A stretch of 64,000 nt of DNA, taken from an uncultured Prevotellaceae bacterium (GTDB taxonomy: Bacteria; Bacteroidota; Bacteroidia; Bacteroidales; Bacteroidaceae). The DNA is taken from assembly GCA_902800495.1 (NCBI GenBank), contig CADCET010000007.1, forward strand, positions 1 through 64,000. Direction: 5' to 3'. The position numbers were made by a program, and so were the translations under genes. Within the stretch, counting starts at the first letter, position 1. Each line of letters opens with the position of its first letter. This document shows positions 37,848 to 45,508 of this stretch, one piece after another. Under the pieces are notes generated by a model. It did no database searches. It saw nothing but the letters and a program-made list of their open reading frames with translations, and was not told where the DNA came from.

Positions 37848-39179
37848 ATGACCGAGGAAGAGTATGCGACGCATAAGAAGTATGCCGGACCGGCGAAACC
37901 GTCGATGAACCGCCGGCGTGTGGGTCACGACTATTCGTCGCGGCGTATGTACCTTATTACTATGACCGTCGAGGGCCGCCGGCCCTTGTTCGGCCGGTTG
38001 GTGGGCCATGACGGAGCAACGCCCGAGACTACCGAGGCCTCTGTGGAGCTGTCGCCCTTAGGACAGCGGGTGAAGGACGAGTGGCTTGCCGTGACGGTCC
38101 ATCACCCTGAGGTTACCGCCGTCTCCCTCCAGCTCATGCCCGACCATCTGCATGGTATCCTCTTTGTTGAGCAGCAGATGGAGGGGCACCTTAGCGACGT
38201 CATCCGCGGTTTCAAGACAAGCACTAACAAAGCCTACCGGCAGATAGTCCTTGGACAGGCGGAGGCGGGGGCTGCGGCACCGCCGCAGCACAGCCAACAA
38301 GCCGAAAAGGGGCATGCTGTCGGGGCTTCTGCTGCTGGCTTTTCTGCTGCCGAGGCTTCTGCTGCTGGCTTTTCTGCTGCCGAGGCTTCTGCTGCTGGCT
38401 GTGCTGCCGGGGTTCCTGCTTCTTCTGGCTCTTCTGCCGCTGTTGGCTGTGCTGCGGCGGTGCCGCAGTCAAAACGGGACCGCAGCCACGAGAGCCGGGA
38501 GCACGGCCTCCTCTGGACGCCTAACTACAACGACCACATCCTGAGCAACCGCGGCGAGCTGGACCGCTGGCGCCAATACTTAGCCGACAACCCCCGCCGC
38601 CTGTATCTCCGCCGTCGCTATCCGGAACTGTTCCGCGTCAGCTTCGGCCTGCGCATCGGCCGTTTCAACTGCTCCGCCGTCGGCAACCGTTTCTTGCTGG
38701 CATACCCTAAGATTACGCAGGTGCAGTGCAGCACTCATTTCTATGAGTCGGACGTCCAGAAGGCTGTGGCTGGTTATATGGCTGCAGCCCGTGGCGGCGC
38801 CGTGCTGGTGTCGCCGTCCATCAGCGATGGCGAGAAACGGACGATGCGGGCGGCTTTTGACGCCGGCCTGCCCCAGATTCTCATCACGGCTAACGGCCTT
38901 GGTAGTTACTCCAAGCCTGGCGGCGCGTTCTTCGACGCCTGTGCCGAGGGGCGGCTGCTTATCCTCTCGCCATGGGAGCACCAGAACCGGAAGGTTGTGC
39001 TGACAAGGGCAATGTGCATGGAGATGAACGAGCTGGCAAGGCTCATTGCGGAGGGCTGCGGCACCGCCGCAGCACAGCCAACACCGGCAGACGGGCCTGA
39101 CAACGGGGCAGCACAGCCAACAGCGGCAGGCGAAACGGGCAACAGCGGCAGAGCCAACGGCGGCACAACAAACAACTAA
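37848..39179 (+). CDS. RAYT-like HUH (Y1) transposase with a C-terminal Rossmann-like domain
   Basis: The 443-residue protein has the Y1 transposase core: MYLITMTVEGRRPLFG, the HUH pair in LMPDHLHGIL (His100, His102) and the likely catalytic Tyr244 in RQYLADNPRR, like the YIxxNP motif of REP-associated transposases. Between them, residues about 140-208 are low-complexity and encoded by inverted type F palindromes and a 30-base tandem repeat. After about residue 290 follows a second domain (RGGAVLVSPSISDGEK, LITANG, PGGAFFDACAEGRLLIL) that resembles DprA-type nucleotide-binding folds; this is tentative. The end (after residue 403) is repeat-derived. It lies inside the starch operon, three bases after the pullulanase gene. 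I infer a domesticated or resident RAYT. Confidence 0.82.
   Translation: MTEEEYATHKKYAGPAKPSMNRRRVGHDYSSRRMYLITMTVEGRRPLFGRLVGHDGATPETTEASVELSPLGQRVKDEWLAVTVHHPEVTAVSLQLMPDHLHGILFVEQQMEGHLSDVIRGFKTSTNKAYRQIVLGQAEAGAAAPPQHSQQAEKGHAVGASAAGFSAAEASAAGFSAAEASAAGCAAGVPASSGSSAAVGCAAAVPQSKRDRSHESREHGLLWTPNYNDHILSNRGELDRWRQYLADNPRRLYLRRRYPELFRVSFGLRIGRFNCSAVGNRFLLAYPKITQVQCSTHFYESDVQKAVAGYMAAARGGAVLVSPSISDGEKRTMRAAFDAGLPQILITANGLGSYSKPGGAFFDACAEGRLLILSPWEHQNRKVVLTRAMCMEMNELARLIAEGCGTAAAQPTPADGPDNGAAQPTAAGETGNSGRANGGTTNN
38270..38299 (+). repeat. Type F palindrome in the RAYT-like gene (5' copy)
   Basis: GGCTGCGGCACCGCCGCAGC followed by ACAGCCAACA. The 8-bp stem GCTGCGGC/GCCGCAGC has a three-base loop and a conserved ten-base tail. 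Confidence 0.85.
38322..38411. repeat. 30-bp tandem repeat inside the RAYT-like gene
   Basis: GGCTTCTGCTGCTGGCT recurs at 38324, 38354 and 38384, a period of 30 bases. It encodes a ten-residue repeat of the type EASAAGFSAA. Confidence 0.85.
38441..38468 (-). repeat. Type F palindrome in the RAYT-like gene (inverted copy)
   Basis: On the minus strand: CTGCGGCACCGCCGCAG then CACAGCCAACA. It faces the copy at 38270, so the pair brackets the tandem repeat between the HUH motif and the tyrosine. Confidence 0.82.
39054..39130 (+). repeat. Type F palindrome plus a partial copy at the RAYT-like 3' end
   Basis: 39054-39083 is a full copy (GGCTGCGGCACCGCCGCAGC with ACAGCCAACA). 39106-39130 repeats the tail part (GGGGCAGCACAGCCAACAGC). 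They encode the low-complexity C-terminal tail. Confidence 0.8.
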
Positions 39180-39198
39180 CAGATAAAAACGAAACGAT

Positions 39199-41142
39199 AT
39201 GAAAAAGGTACTTTTACTAACCGCCCTTGCGGCACTCAACCTGACAGCTATGGCAGCTAAGAAAACAGTGATTGACAGAATTGAACCGACTGACTGGTAC
39301 GTGGGGATGAAGAACCCGACGGTGCAGCTGATGGTCTATGGCAACGGCATCCGCGATGTGCAGAGTGTGACCACCGACTATCCCGGTGTCGCTATCGACA
39401 GCATCGTGCGCCTCGACTCCCCTAACTACCTGCTGCTTTATCTTAACCTGAGTGGTGCCCAGCCTGGTACGATGACGCTGAAGTTTTTTAAAGAGGAGAG
39501 AGGAAAGAGGAGAGAGGAGAAAGTGCCGTATCTGCTGAAGGCCCGCGAGATGAGCGGCGACAAACGTAAGGGCTTCACCAACGCCGATGTACTCTACATG
39601 CTGATGCCCGACCGTTTTGCCCAGGGCGCCGGTCATAACCCTCAGGTGAAGGGTATGCGCGCCTATAAGGAAGACCGCACACAGCCCTCGCTGCGCCACG
39701 GCGGCGACCTGAACGGCATCCGCGAGCATCTGGACTATTTCTGCGATCTCGGCGTGACGGCTCTCTGGCTGACGCCCGTCCTTGAGAACGACTCGCCTGA
39801 CAACGAGCGTGGCTTCTCTACCTACCACGGCTATGCCACCACCAACTACTACCGCGTCGACCCGCGCTTCGGCACCAATGCCGACTACCGCCGACTGGTG
39901 GATGAGGCTCACGCTAAAGGCCTGAAAGTGGTGATGGATATGATCTTCAACCACAGCGGTTTCGAACACCCCTGGACGTTGGACCCGCCGACGAAGGACT
40001 GGCTGAACCTGCCCGAATGGTTGAAGGAGTCGAAAGGCACGAGCGACCCCACGGGCACCTCGTTCCTCCAGACGTCGTACAAGCTGACCCCCGTCGTTGA
40101 CCCCTACGCCTCGCAAGTAGACCTTCGTGAGACAGTGGAAGGGTGGTTCGTCCCGACGATGCCTGACCTGAACCAGAAGAATCCGCACCTGATGCGCTAC
40201 CTCATCCAGAACTCCAAATGGTGGATAGAGACCGTCGGCATCGACGGCATCCGTATGGACACCTATCCTTACGCATACGCTGACGCCATGGCTCAGTGGA
40301 TGAAGGAACTCGACGAGGAATACCCACACTTCAATACCGTCGGCGAGACGTGGGTCACCGAGCCTGCTTACACCGCCGCCTGGCAGAAAGACTCGAAGCT
40401 CTCTGCTCACAACTCGTATCTCAAGACCGTCATGGACTTCTCTTTCTACGACAAGATTAACCGTGCCGCTACCGAGGAGACCGACGGCTGGTTTGCCGGA
40501 CTGAACCTGCTCTACAACTCGTTCGTCTATGACTACCTCTATCCGAATCCGTCGAGTGTGATGGCTTTCATCGACAACCACGATACCGACCGTTTCTTGA
40601 AGAACGGCCGTGACACGCTGATGCTGAAGCAAGCCCTGGCCCTGCTGCTCACCGTCAACCGCATCCCGCAGCTGTACTACGGCACGGAGATTCTGATGAA
40701 CGGCACGAAGGAGGTGACCGACGGCAACGTGCGCAAGGATTTCCCCGGCGGATTCCCCGGCGACCAGCACAACGCCTTCACCCGTGAGGGTCGCACGAAG
40801 GCCGAGCAGCAGATGTTCCAGTGGACGAGCCGTCTGCTGCACTGGCGTCAGGGGAACGACGTTGTCACCAAGGGTAGTCAGACGCAGTTCATACCGTATA
40901 AGGGCGTGTATGTGGTTGCGCGGCGGTTGCAGGCTGCGGCAGCGCCGCAGCACAGCCAACAGGCCAAGACTGTACTTACTGTTCTGAATGGTACCAGTAA
41001 GGAGACGGTCATGGAGGTGAAGCGCTATGCTGAGGTCATCGGCTCTGCTACCCGCGCCCGCGACGTACTTACCGGGCGGTATTATGACCTGTCGGGTAAC
41101 ATCGAGCTGAAGCCTCGCCAGAGTTTGGTCTTGGAGTTCTGA
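39199..41142 (+). CDS. susA: Periplasmic GH13 neopullulanase/cyclomaltodextrinase, SusA-like
   Basis: SusA-type enzymes cut imported maltodextrins in the periplasm. The 647-residue protein has a type I signal peptide (NLTAMA) without a lipobox, an N-terminal cyclomaltodextrinase domain (IDRIEPTDWYVGMKNP), and the GH13 triad Asp354 (DGIRMDTYPY), Glu383 (VGETWV) and Asp462 (IDNHDTDRF). Two repeats lie in it: a purine tract encoding FKEERGKRREEK near residue 98, and a type F palindrome encoding [10 protein letters not shown] near residue 580 in the C-terminal beta domain. It follows the RAYT-like gene by 19 bases and is the last enzyme of the operon. A surface SusG-type lipoprotein amylase is not in this window. 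Confidence 0.92.
   Translation: MKKVLLLTALAALNLTAMAAKKTVIDRIEPTDWYVGMKNPTVQLMVYGNGIRDVQSVTTDYPGVAIDSIVRLDSPNYLLLYLNLSGAQPGTMTLKFFKEERGKRREEKVPYLLKAREMSGDKRKGFTNADVLYMLMPDRFAQGAGHNPQVKGMRAYKEDRTQPSLRHGGDLNGIREHLDYFCDLGVTALWLTPVLENDSPDNERGFSTYHGYATTNYYRVDPRFGTNADYRRLVDEAHAKGLKVVMDMIFNHSGFEHPWTLDPPTKDWLNLPEWLKESKGTSDPTGTSFLQTSYKLTPVVDPYASQVDLRETVEGWFVPTMPDLNQKNPHLMRYLIQNSKWWIETVGIDGIRMDTYPYAYADAMAQWMKELDEEYPHFNTVGETWVTEPAYTAAWQKDSKLSAHNSYLKTVMDFSFYDKINRAATEETDGWFAGLNLLYNSFVYDYLYPNPSSVMAFIDNHDTDRFLKNGRDTLMLKQALALLLTVNRIPQLYYGTEILMNGTKEVTDGNVRKDFPGGFPGDQHNAFTREGRTKAEQQMFQWTSRLLHWRQGNDVVTKGSQTQFIPYKGVYVVARRLQAAAAPQHSQQAKTVLTVLNGTSKETVMEVKRYAEVIGSATRARDVLTGRYYDLSGNIELKPRQSLVLEF
39489..39522. repeat. 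Purine-only tandem tract inside susA
   Basis: Two copies of a GAGGAGAGAGGAAAG-like unit lie end to end between native codons. They add a short, highly charged segment. Confidence 0.6.
40932..40961 (+). repeat. Type F palindrome in susA
   Basis: GGCTGCGGCAGCGCCGCAGC followed by ACAGCCAACA; ten codons, read as [14 protein letters not shown] residues. Confidence 0.85.
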
Positions 41143-41145
41143 CGC

Positions 41146-41306
41146 CACGGCCTCTGATGAAAACGCCACGGCCTCTGGTGAAAACGCCACGGCCTCTGAT
41201 GAAAACGCCACGGCCTCTGGTGAAAACGTCACGGCCTCTGGTGAAAAAATACCGGCCTCTGGTGAAAAAATACCGGCCTCTGGTGCAAGCGTTGCGGTCT
41301 CTCATT
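41146..41306. repeat. 21-bp minisatellite after susA
   Basis: CACGGCCTCTGRTGAAAACGC is repeated 7.6 times, starting three bases after the susA stop codon. Early units alternate between GAT and GGT at one site; later units drift to ACCGG...AAAAAAT. The period is 7 codons and both strands stay open, but I do not think it is a gene. Confidence 0.92.
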
Positions 41307-41370
41307 TTGTTTTCAATATGTCTCACGTTATCGCACCTACGCGCGTATGGATAGCGAAATAGAAAAACAA

Positions 41371-41430
41371 CCCACCCACGTCACCCATGTCGCTCCTAAA
41401 TTAGGAGTGGGATGGGCGACGTGGGCGGGG
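41371..41430. terminator. Long imperfect inverted repeat, possible terminator
   Basis: CCCACCCACGTC...CCCAT on the left pairs with ATGGGCGACGTGGGCGGG on the right around a perfect CTCCTAAATTAGGAG core. On the plus strand TTATTTTGG follows. It could end the starch enzyme operon; it lacks a strong U-run, so the call is uncertain. Confidence 0.5.
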
Positions 41431-41513
41431 TTATTTTGGCTTATAGCTACCCTAATAAGGAGTAATAATTGTTAAAAAAACACTTAAACGAAAAATTATT
41501 TAGGAAAAATGTG

Positions 41514-41541
41514 TTTGTTTTAAAATAATTTATTAACTTTG
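41514..41541 (+). promoter_or_regulatory. Promoter of the large secreted protein gene
   Basis: TTTG at 41514-41517 and TAACTTTG at 41534-41541 with a 16-base spacer. No starch-type operator lies 55-65 bases upstream. The untranslated leader is about 90 bases. Confidence 0.6.
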
Positions 41542-41635
41542 CCCAAAAATCCAAGCTGTCGTCTCAAAAAACGTAGCAACTAACCGATACTAACAATATT
41601 TATATACTACTTTATTATCTAAAAACTTTAAGCTT

Positions 41636-44600
41636 ATGAGAATCTCTAAACTATTCGTTTTGAGTGTGTTGGGGCTTTTTGGTCTCAATGCCAGTGCCGC
41701 TGACCTCGTCGAGCGTACCGCTCCCGAGAAGCCAGCTGAGGTAGCTGCTCTTGATGCAGCCTCATTTGAGAGTCTTGACAAGACTCCTGCTCCGTTAGCC
41801 GTCGATCAGGCTTACGTGATGTATAACGTCGCAGCCCAGAAGTGCTATCTGGCCGGCAACAACTACAACACCCGTGCCAGCATCGGTCCGTGGGCATCGA
41901 CAGATGGCGACACAAACGAGTATGCTGCTGCTGTGATGTACTTCACGCAGACCGGCGAAGCTAAAGCCAAGGGTGACGATGTCTACGAACTGAAGAGCTG
42001 GGTTCCCAAGTTCAGCGAGTTCCGTAGCTCGTTCGGTGGCAACACCGGCGTTGGCGACATCTGGACCGACAACAACGGCCGTGATGACCGCTTCTGGAAG
42101 TTTGCCGACCAGGGTAACAACACCTATCGCATCAGCAACCAGAAGAACAGTACCACTTTCTTCTTGGGTTGGAACGGCTCCGATAGCGACTGGACCCTGT
42201 ACCTGCTCGACCCCGCCGCTGAAGGCGTAGGCATCGACTGGCAGTTCTTCACCGTTGCTGACTGGAACAACTACCTGATTGCAAAAGCAGCCTATGACGC
42301 CGCTCCCGCTCTGAAGAGCCTCATCGAACTGGCTGAGACAGGTGGTGTTGACGTCAGCGCCGCTGTGGCAGTGTACAACAACCTGCAGGCTACGGCTTCC
42401 GATATCAATGCCGCTATTGACGCCCTGAACGAAGCCCTGAACAGTGGCATCGCCAGTGGTACCGCCGAGAACCCCTCTATCGCCACGTCGGCCATCAAGA
42501 ACCCGAACTTCGACAATGCCAGCAACGCAGACTGGAAGGGTACAGCTCCCAACATGACGGGTAATGGTCAACATGGTGCCGCCAATGCTGCCGAGCACTA
42601 TAACAAGACGTTCAATACCTATCAGGACATCGAGAATCTGCCTAATGGCGTTTATCTGTTAGGTGTCAACAGCTTCTTCCGCGGCTCTTGGGACGATTAC
42701 ATGGAAGGCACCAATCTGGATGCTTACCCTGCACTCTATGCCAAGGTCGGTGAAGACTCTACTTCTGTTCGGTTCAATAACGCGTGGTCGGCTATGAATA
42801 CGAAGAAGATGGCCGGCAAGACCGATTTCGGAACAACTTCTGGCGAGGGCAGCCAGTCATACGAAGGAACCACCTATTATATTCCTAACGACCCGTCGGC
42901 TTTCCGTCAGTATGAGGAGGCAGACTTCTATAAGACTGCTCTCGTTGTCGAGGTGACTGACGGCAAGATGCGTATCGGCGTGGCTAAGAATGCCAAGAGC
43001 AAGGATAAGGAAGGCAAGGAGAACACTACCGACTGGTCTATCTTCGACACCTTCTCGCTGATGTACTACGGCAATACCGCTGCTTCGTTCCAGGCTGCCT
43101 ACAAGGGCTATATGGATGCTAAGTACACGTTGGTGATTAACTCTGCAGTGACAGAGAGCTATGTGGTAGCTTACAACGAAGCCGTTGCAGCTGCCATCGC
43201 TGCCAAGACCGTCAGCAGTCAGGCTGAGGTTGTAGCCGCTATGGCCGAGGCCCAGCCCGCTATCGCTGCCGCTGCCGAGAATGTCTATAAGAATGCACGC
43301 CTGTGGGCACAGTGGGAGGCTCTTCTCAATGACGCTCTGACCTATAAGGGTGAGGGTAACGACGAACTCGACGAGTACGTAGAGTATGACGCTCCTGAAA
43401 TCAAGGAGGCTGTGGCCCTGACCAATGAGGAGCTGACTGCCGACATCGCTAAGCTTCAGGAATGGATTGAGCAGGCCAACATGAAGGTTGAGCCGGGTAC
43501 CGACGTGACGAAGATGTATCTGAAGAACGCTGACTGTGAGAGCACCCAAGGCTGGCAGGGCGGTCCTGTCCCCGGTTCTGGTGGTGGTAACACCTGTTTC
43601 GAGAAGTACGGCGTTTCTAACTTCGACGTTTACCAGATTGTGACCAAGGCACCTAAGGGTGTGTACTCTATCGAGGTGCAGGGCTTCTATCGCCGTATGC
43701 GTCCTGAGAGCGGTTCGTACACCCTCTATACGAATGGTGAGCAGACACCTTGTGGCTATGTCTATATGAACAGCAACCAGTCGGCCCTGAAGTGCGTCTA
43801 CGACGATCCGAGTGAGGAAAAGTACTCACAGGGTAATGACGCACAGAAGAATGCCGACGATGTAGAGTTGTACTATCCTAACGATATGACATCGGCTGCC
43901 GAGGCATTTGCTGCCGGTAAGTATAAGAGTAAGGCTTACGGTCTCGTGCTGAACGCCGGCGACGAGCTGCGTATCGGTGTGAAGGGTCAGGAAGGTGGTA
44001 GCGACTGGGCTATCTGGGATAACTTCAAGCTGGTGTACGAAGGCTATACCGCTGACGTTGTGAAGCCCGTGCTCGAAGAGCAGATTGCTGCTGCTGAGGC
44101 TAAGGTGAACGAGACGATGGGTAAGGACGTGAAGGAAGCTCTGACCACTGCCATTGCCGAGGCTAAGGCTGCCGTTGCTGGCACTGACGGTGAGGCTATG
44201 TTCAATGCTCTGGCCAAGATTTCTGATGTCAATCCCGATGCTTCTATCGAGAAGTTCAAGAATCTGATATCACGCAATGAGGAGCTGGCCGACGCTACTG
44301 CCAGTGCAGAATGTGCTGTTTCTACCATCCAAGAGGCTCAGACCCTGAACACGCAGATTACTACAGGCATTGCTGATGGCATCTATACTGACGCTGACGT
44401 TGAGGATCTCCTCGCACAGATTGCTACTATGATCAAGAAGCTCCAAATTCCTGATGGCTTGGATCAGGCTACCGATCAGGATCCGAAGAATGCTACCACC
44501 ATCATCACGAACTATAACTATGACAAGAATAACAACGAAGGTTGGACTCTTACCGATGGTGTAACGCCTGGCTTCAACTCTGGCTTGATTGAGGTTTATA

Positions 44601-45313
44601 ACACGAACTTCGACGAGTATCAGGATCTCGAGGGTCTGCCCGAGGGTACTTACGAGGTGAGCGTACAGGGCTTCTATCGCTTTGGCAACGGCGTACGTGA
44701 CGACAGCACTTATGTTCAGGCTCCTACGGAGAATAACAACCTGAAACTCTATGTCACTGTGGGTGAGAATACTATCAATGTTCCGATGCCGCGTCTGGCT
44801 AAGGACGGTAAGGAGGAACATACCAGCTACCAGCTGACTGATGATGGCAAGGGCTTCGTTGCAGGCGACGACCTCGATAAGGACGTCCAGTGGCAGTGGA
44901 TGTGGCTTGGTGAGCCGGTGGCTGATGCCGACAGCACCTCTGCTACGGGCTATCGTTTGGCTAATGGTATGGTTCCCGTATCCATCCTGTTCGAGGCAGG
45001 CAAGTTCTCTGGTACCAGCATCATCTTCAAGGTCGGTGCTGAGGGCAAGGCCCGCATCGGTCTGAAGAAGGAAGTGCAGGAAGCTGAAAACTGGTGTATC
45101 TGGGACAACTGGACGCTGACCTACTTCGGCCCGAACAGCGCCAAGGAGCCTACCGTTGACGGTATCGTCAGCACGACGGCTGCCGTGGCTGCCAAGGTAG
45201 AGTTCTTCGGTCTGAACGGTGCCCGCATCAGCAAGCCGACGAAGGGCGTAGCCATTATGAAGCAGACCCTGAGTGACGGTACTGTGAAGACAACCAAAGT
45301 CATTGTTAAATAA
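41636..45313 (+). CDS. Large secreted modular protein with C-terminal sorting-type tail
   Basis: The 1225-residue protein has a signal peptide (LNASAA). Three similar beta-rich modules can be seen at about 286-475, 630-795 and 957-1163: each starts near a KNxxxD...W motif, contains a TYQDIENLPNGVY-like stretch (also VYQIVTKAPKGVYSIEVQGF and EYQDLEGLPEGTYEVSVQGF) and ends in WxIWDNxxLxY. Such modules look carbohydrate-binding. Alanine-rich helical spacers lie between them. The tail (VEFFGLNGARISKPTKGVAI) resembles type IX secretion signals of class A. No catalytic domain is visible. It is monocistronic, between a promoter and a terminator. Confidence 0.85.
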   Translation: MRISKLFVLSVLGLFGLNASAADLVERTAPEKPAEVAALDAASFESLDKTPAPLAVDQAYVMYNVAAQKCYLAGNNYNTRASIGPWASTDGDTNEYAAAVMYFTQTGEAKAKGDDVYELKSWVPKFSEFRSSFGGNTGVGDIWTDNNGRDDRFWKFADQGNNTYRISNQKNSTTFFLGWNGSDSDWTLYLLDPAAEGVGIDWQFFTVADWNNYLIAKAAYDAAPALKSLIELAETGGVDVSAAVAVYNNLQATASDINAAIDALNEALNSGIASGTAENPSIATSAIKNPNFDNASNADWKGTAPNMTGNGQHGAANAAEHYNKTFNTYQDIENLPNGVYLLGVNSFFRGSWDDYMEGTNLDAYPALYAKVGEDSTSVRFNNAWSAMNTKKMAGKTDFGTTSGEGSQSYEGTTYYIPNDPSAFRQYEEADFYKTALVVEVTDGKMRIGVAKNAKSKDKEGKENTTDWSIFDTFSLMYYGNTAASFQAAYKGYMDAKYTLVINSAVTESYVVAYNEAVAAAIAAKTVSSQAEVVAAMAEAQPAIAAAAENVYKNARLWAQWEALLNDALTYKGEGNDELDEYVEYDAPEIKEAVALTNEELTADIAKLQEWIEQANMKVEPGTDVTKMYLKNADCESTQGWQGGPVPGSGGGNTCFEKYGVSNFDVYQIVTKAPKGVYSIEVQGFYRRMRPESGSYTLYTNGEQTPCGYVYMNSNQSALKCVYDDPSEEKYSQGNDAQKNADDVELYYPNDMTSAAEAFAAGKYKSKAYGLVLNAGDELRIGVKGQEGGSDWAIWDNFKLVYEGYTADVVKPVLEEQIAAAEAKVNETMGKDVKEALTTAIAEAKAAVAGTDGEAMFNALAKISDVNPDASIEKFKNLISRNEELADATASAECAVSTIQEAQTLNTQITTGIADGIYTDADVEDLLAQIATMIKKLQIPDGLDQATDQDPKNATTIITNYNYDKNNNEGWTLTDGVTPGFNSGLIEVYNTNFDEYQDLEGLPEGTYEVSVQGFYRFGNGVRDDSTYVQAPTENNNLKLYVTVGENTINVPMPRLAKDGKEEHTSYQLTDDGKGFVAGDDLDKDVQWQWMWLGEPVADADSTSATGYRLANGMVPVSILFEAGKFSGTSIIFKVGAEGKARIGLKKEVQEAENWCIWDNWTLTYFGPNSAKEPTVDGIVSTTAAVAAKVEFFGLNGARISKPTKGVAIMKQTLSDGTVKTTKVIVK

Positions 45314-45350
45314 ATGAAGTACATACGCTTGTACAATTTATAAATTAAAA

Positions 45351-45390
45351 GGGACTGGAGCCGGGATAAAACCCGTGCTCCGGTTCCTTT
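45351..45390 (+). terminator. Terminator after the large secreted protein gene
   Basis: GGGACTGGAGCCGGG pairs imperfectly with CCCGTGCTCCGGTTCC around ATAAAA and is followed by TTTGTTTT. It lies about 37 bases after the stop codon. Confidence 0.75.
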
Positions 45391-45508
45391 GTTTTACTAT
45401 GGAAGACACGATTTTACCCGTCTGGACCTATTGATGGTCTGACCACCGGAAGAGAAAATACTATAACGACAATATATAACTAAAAAGTAATAATAAAACC
45501 TAAAACGT

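Noticed and set aside
38322..38411. A CRISPR-like array in the RAYT-like gene
   Set aside because: The 30-base repeats are directly adjacent without unique spacers and are coding.
39199..41142. The last GH13 enzyme as SusG
   Set aside because: It has a type I signal peptide and no lipobox, and an N-terminal cyclomaltodextrinase domain, so it fits periplasmic SusA better than the surface amylase SusG.
41069..41354. Repeat proteins on both strands over the minisatellite (TRGRGVF and KTPRPLV heptads)
   Set aside because: They follow automatically from a 21-bp repeat without stops; no start context or conservation is visible.
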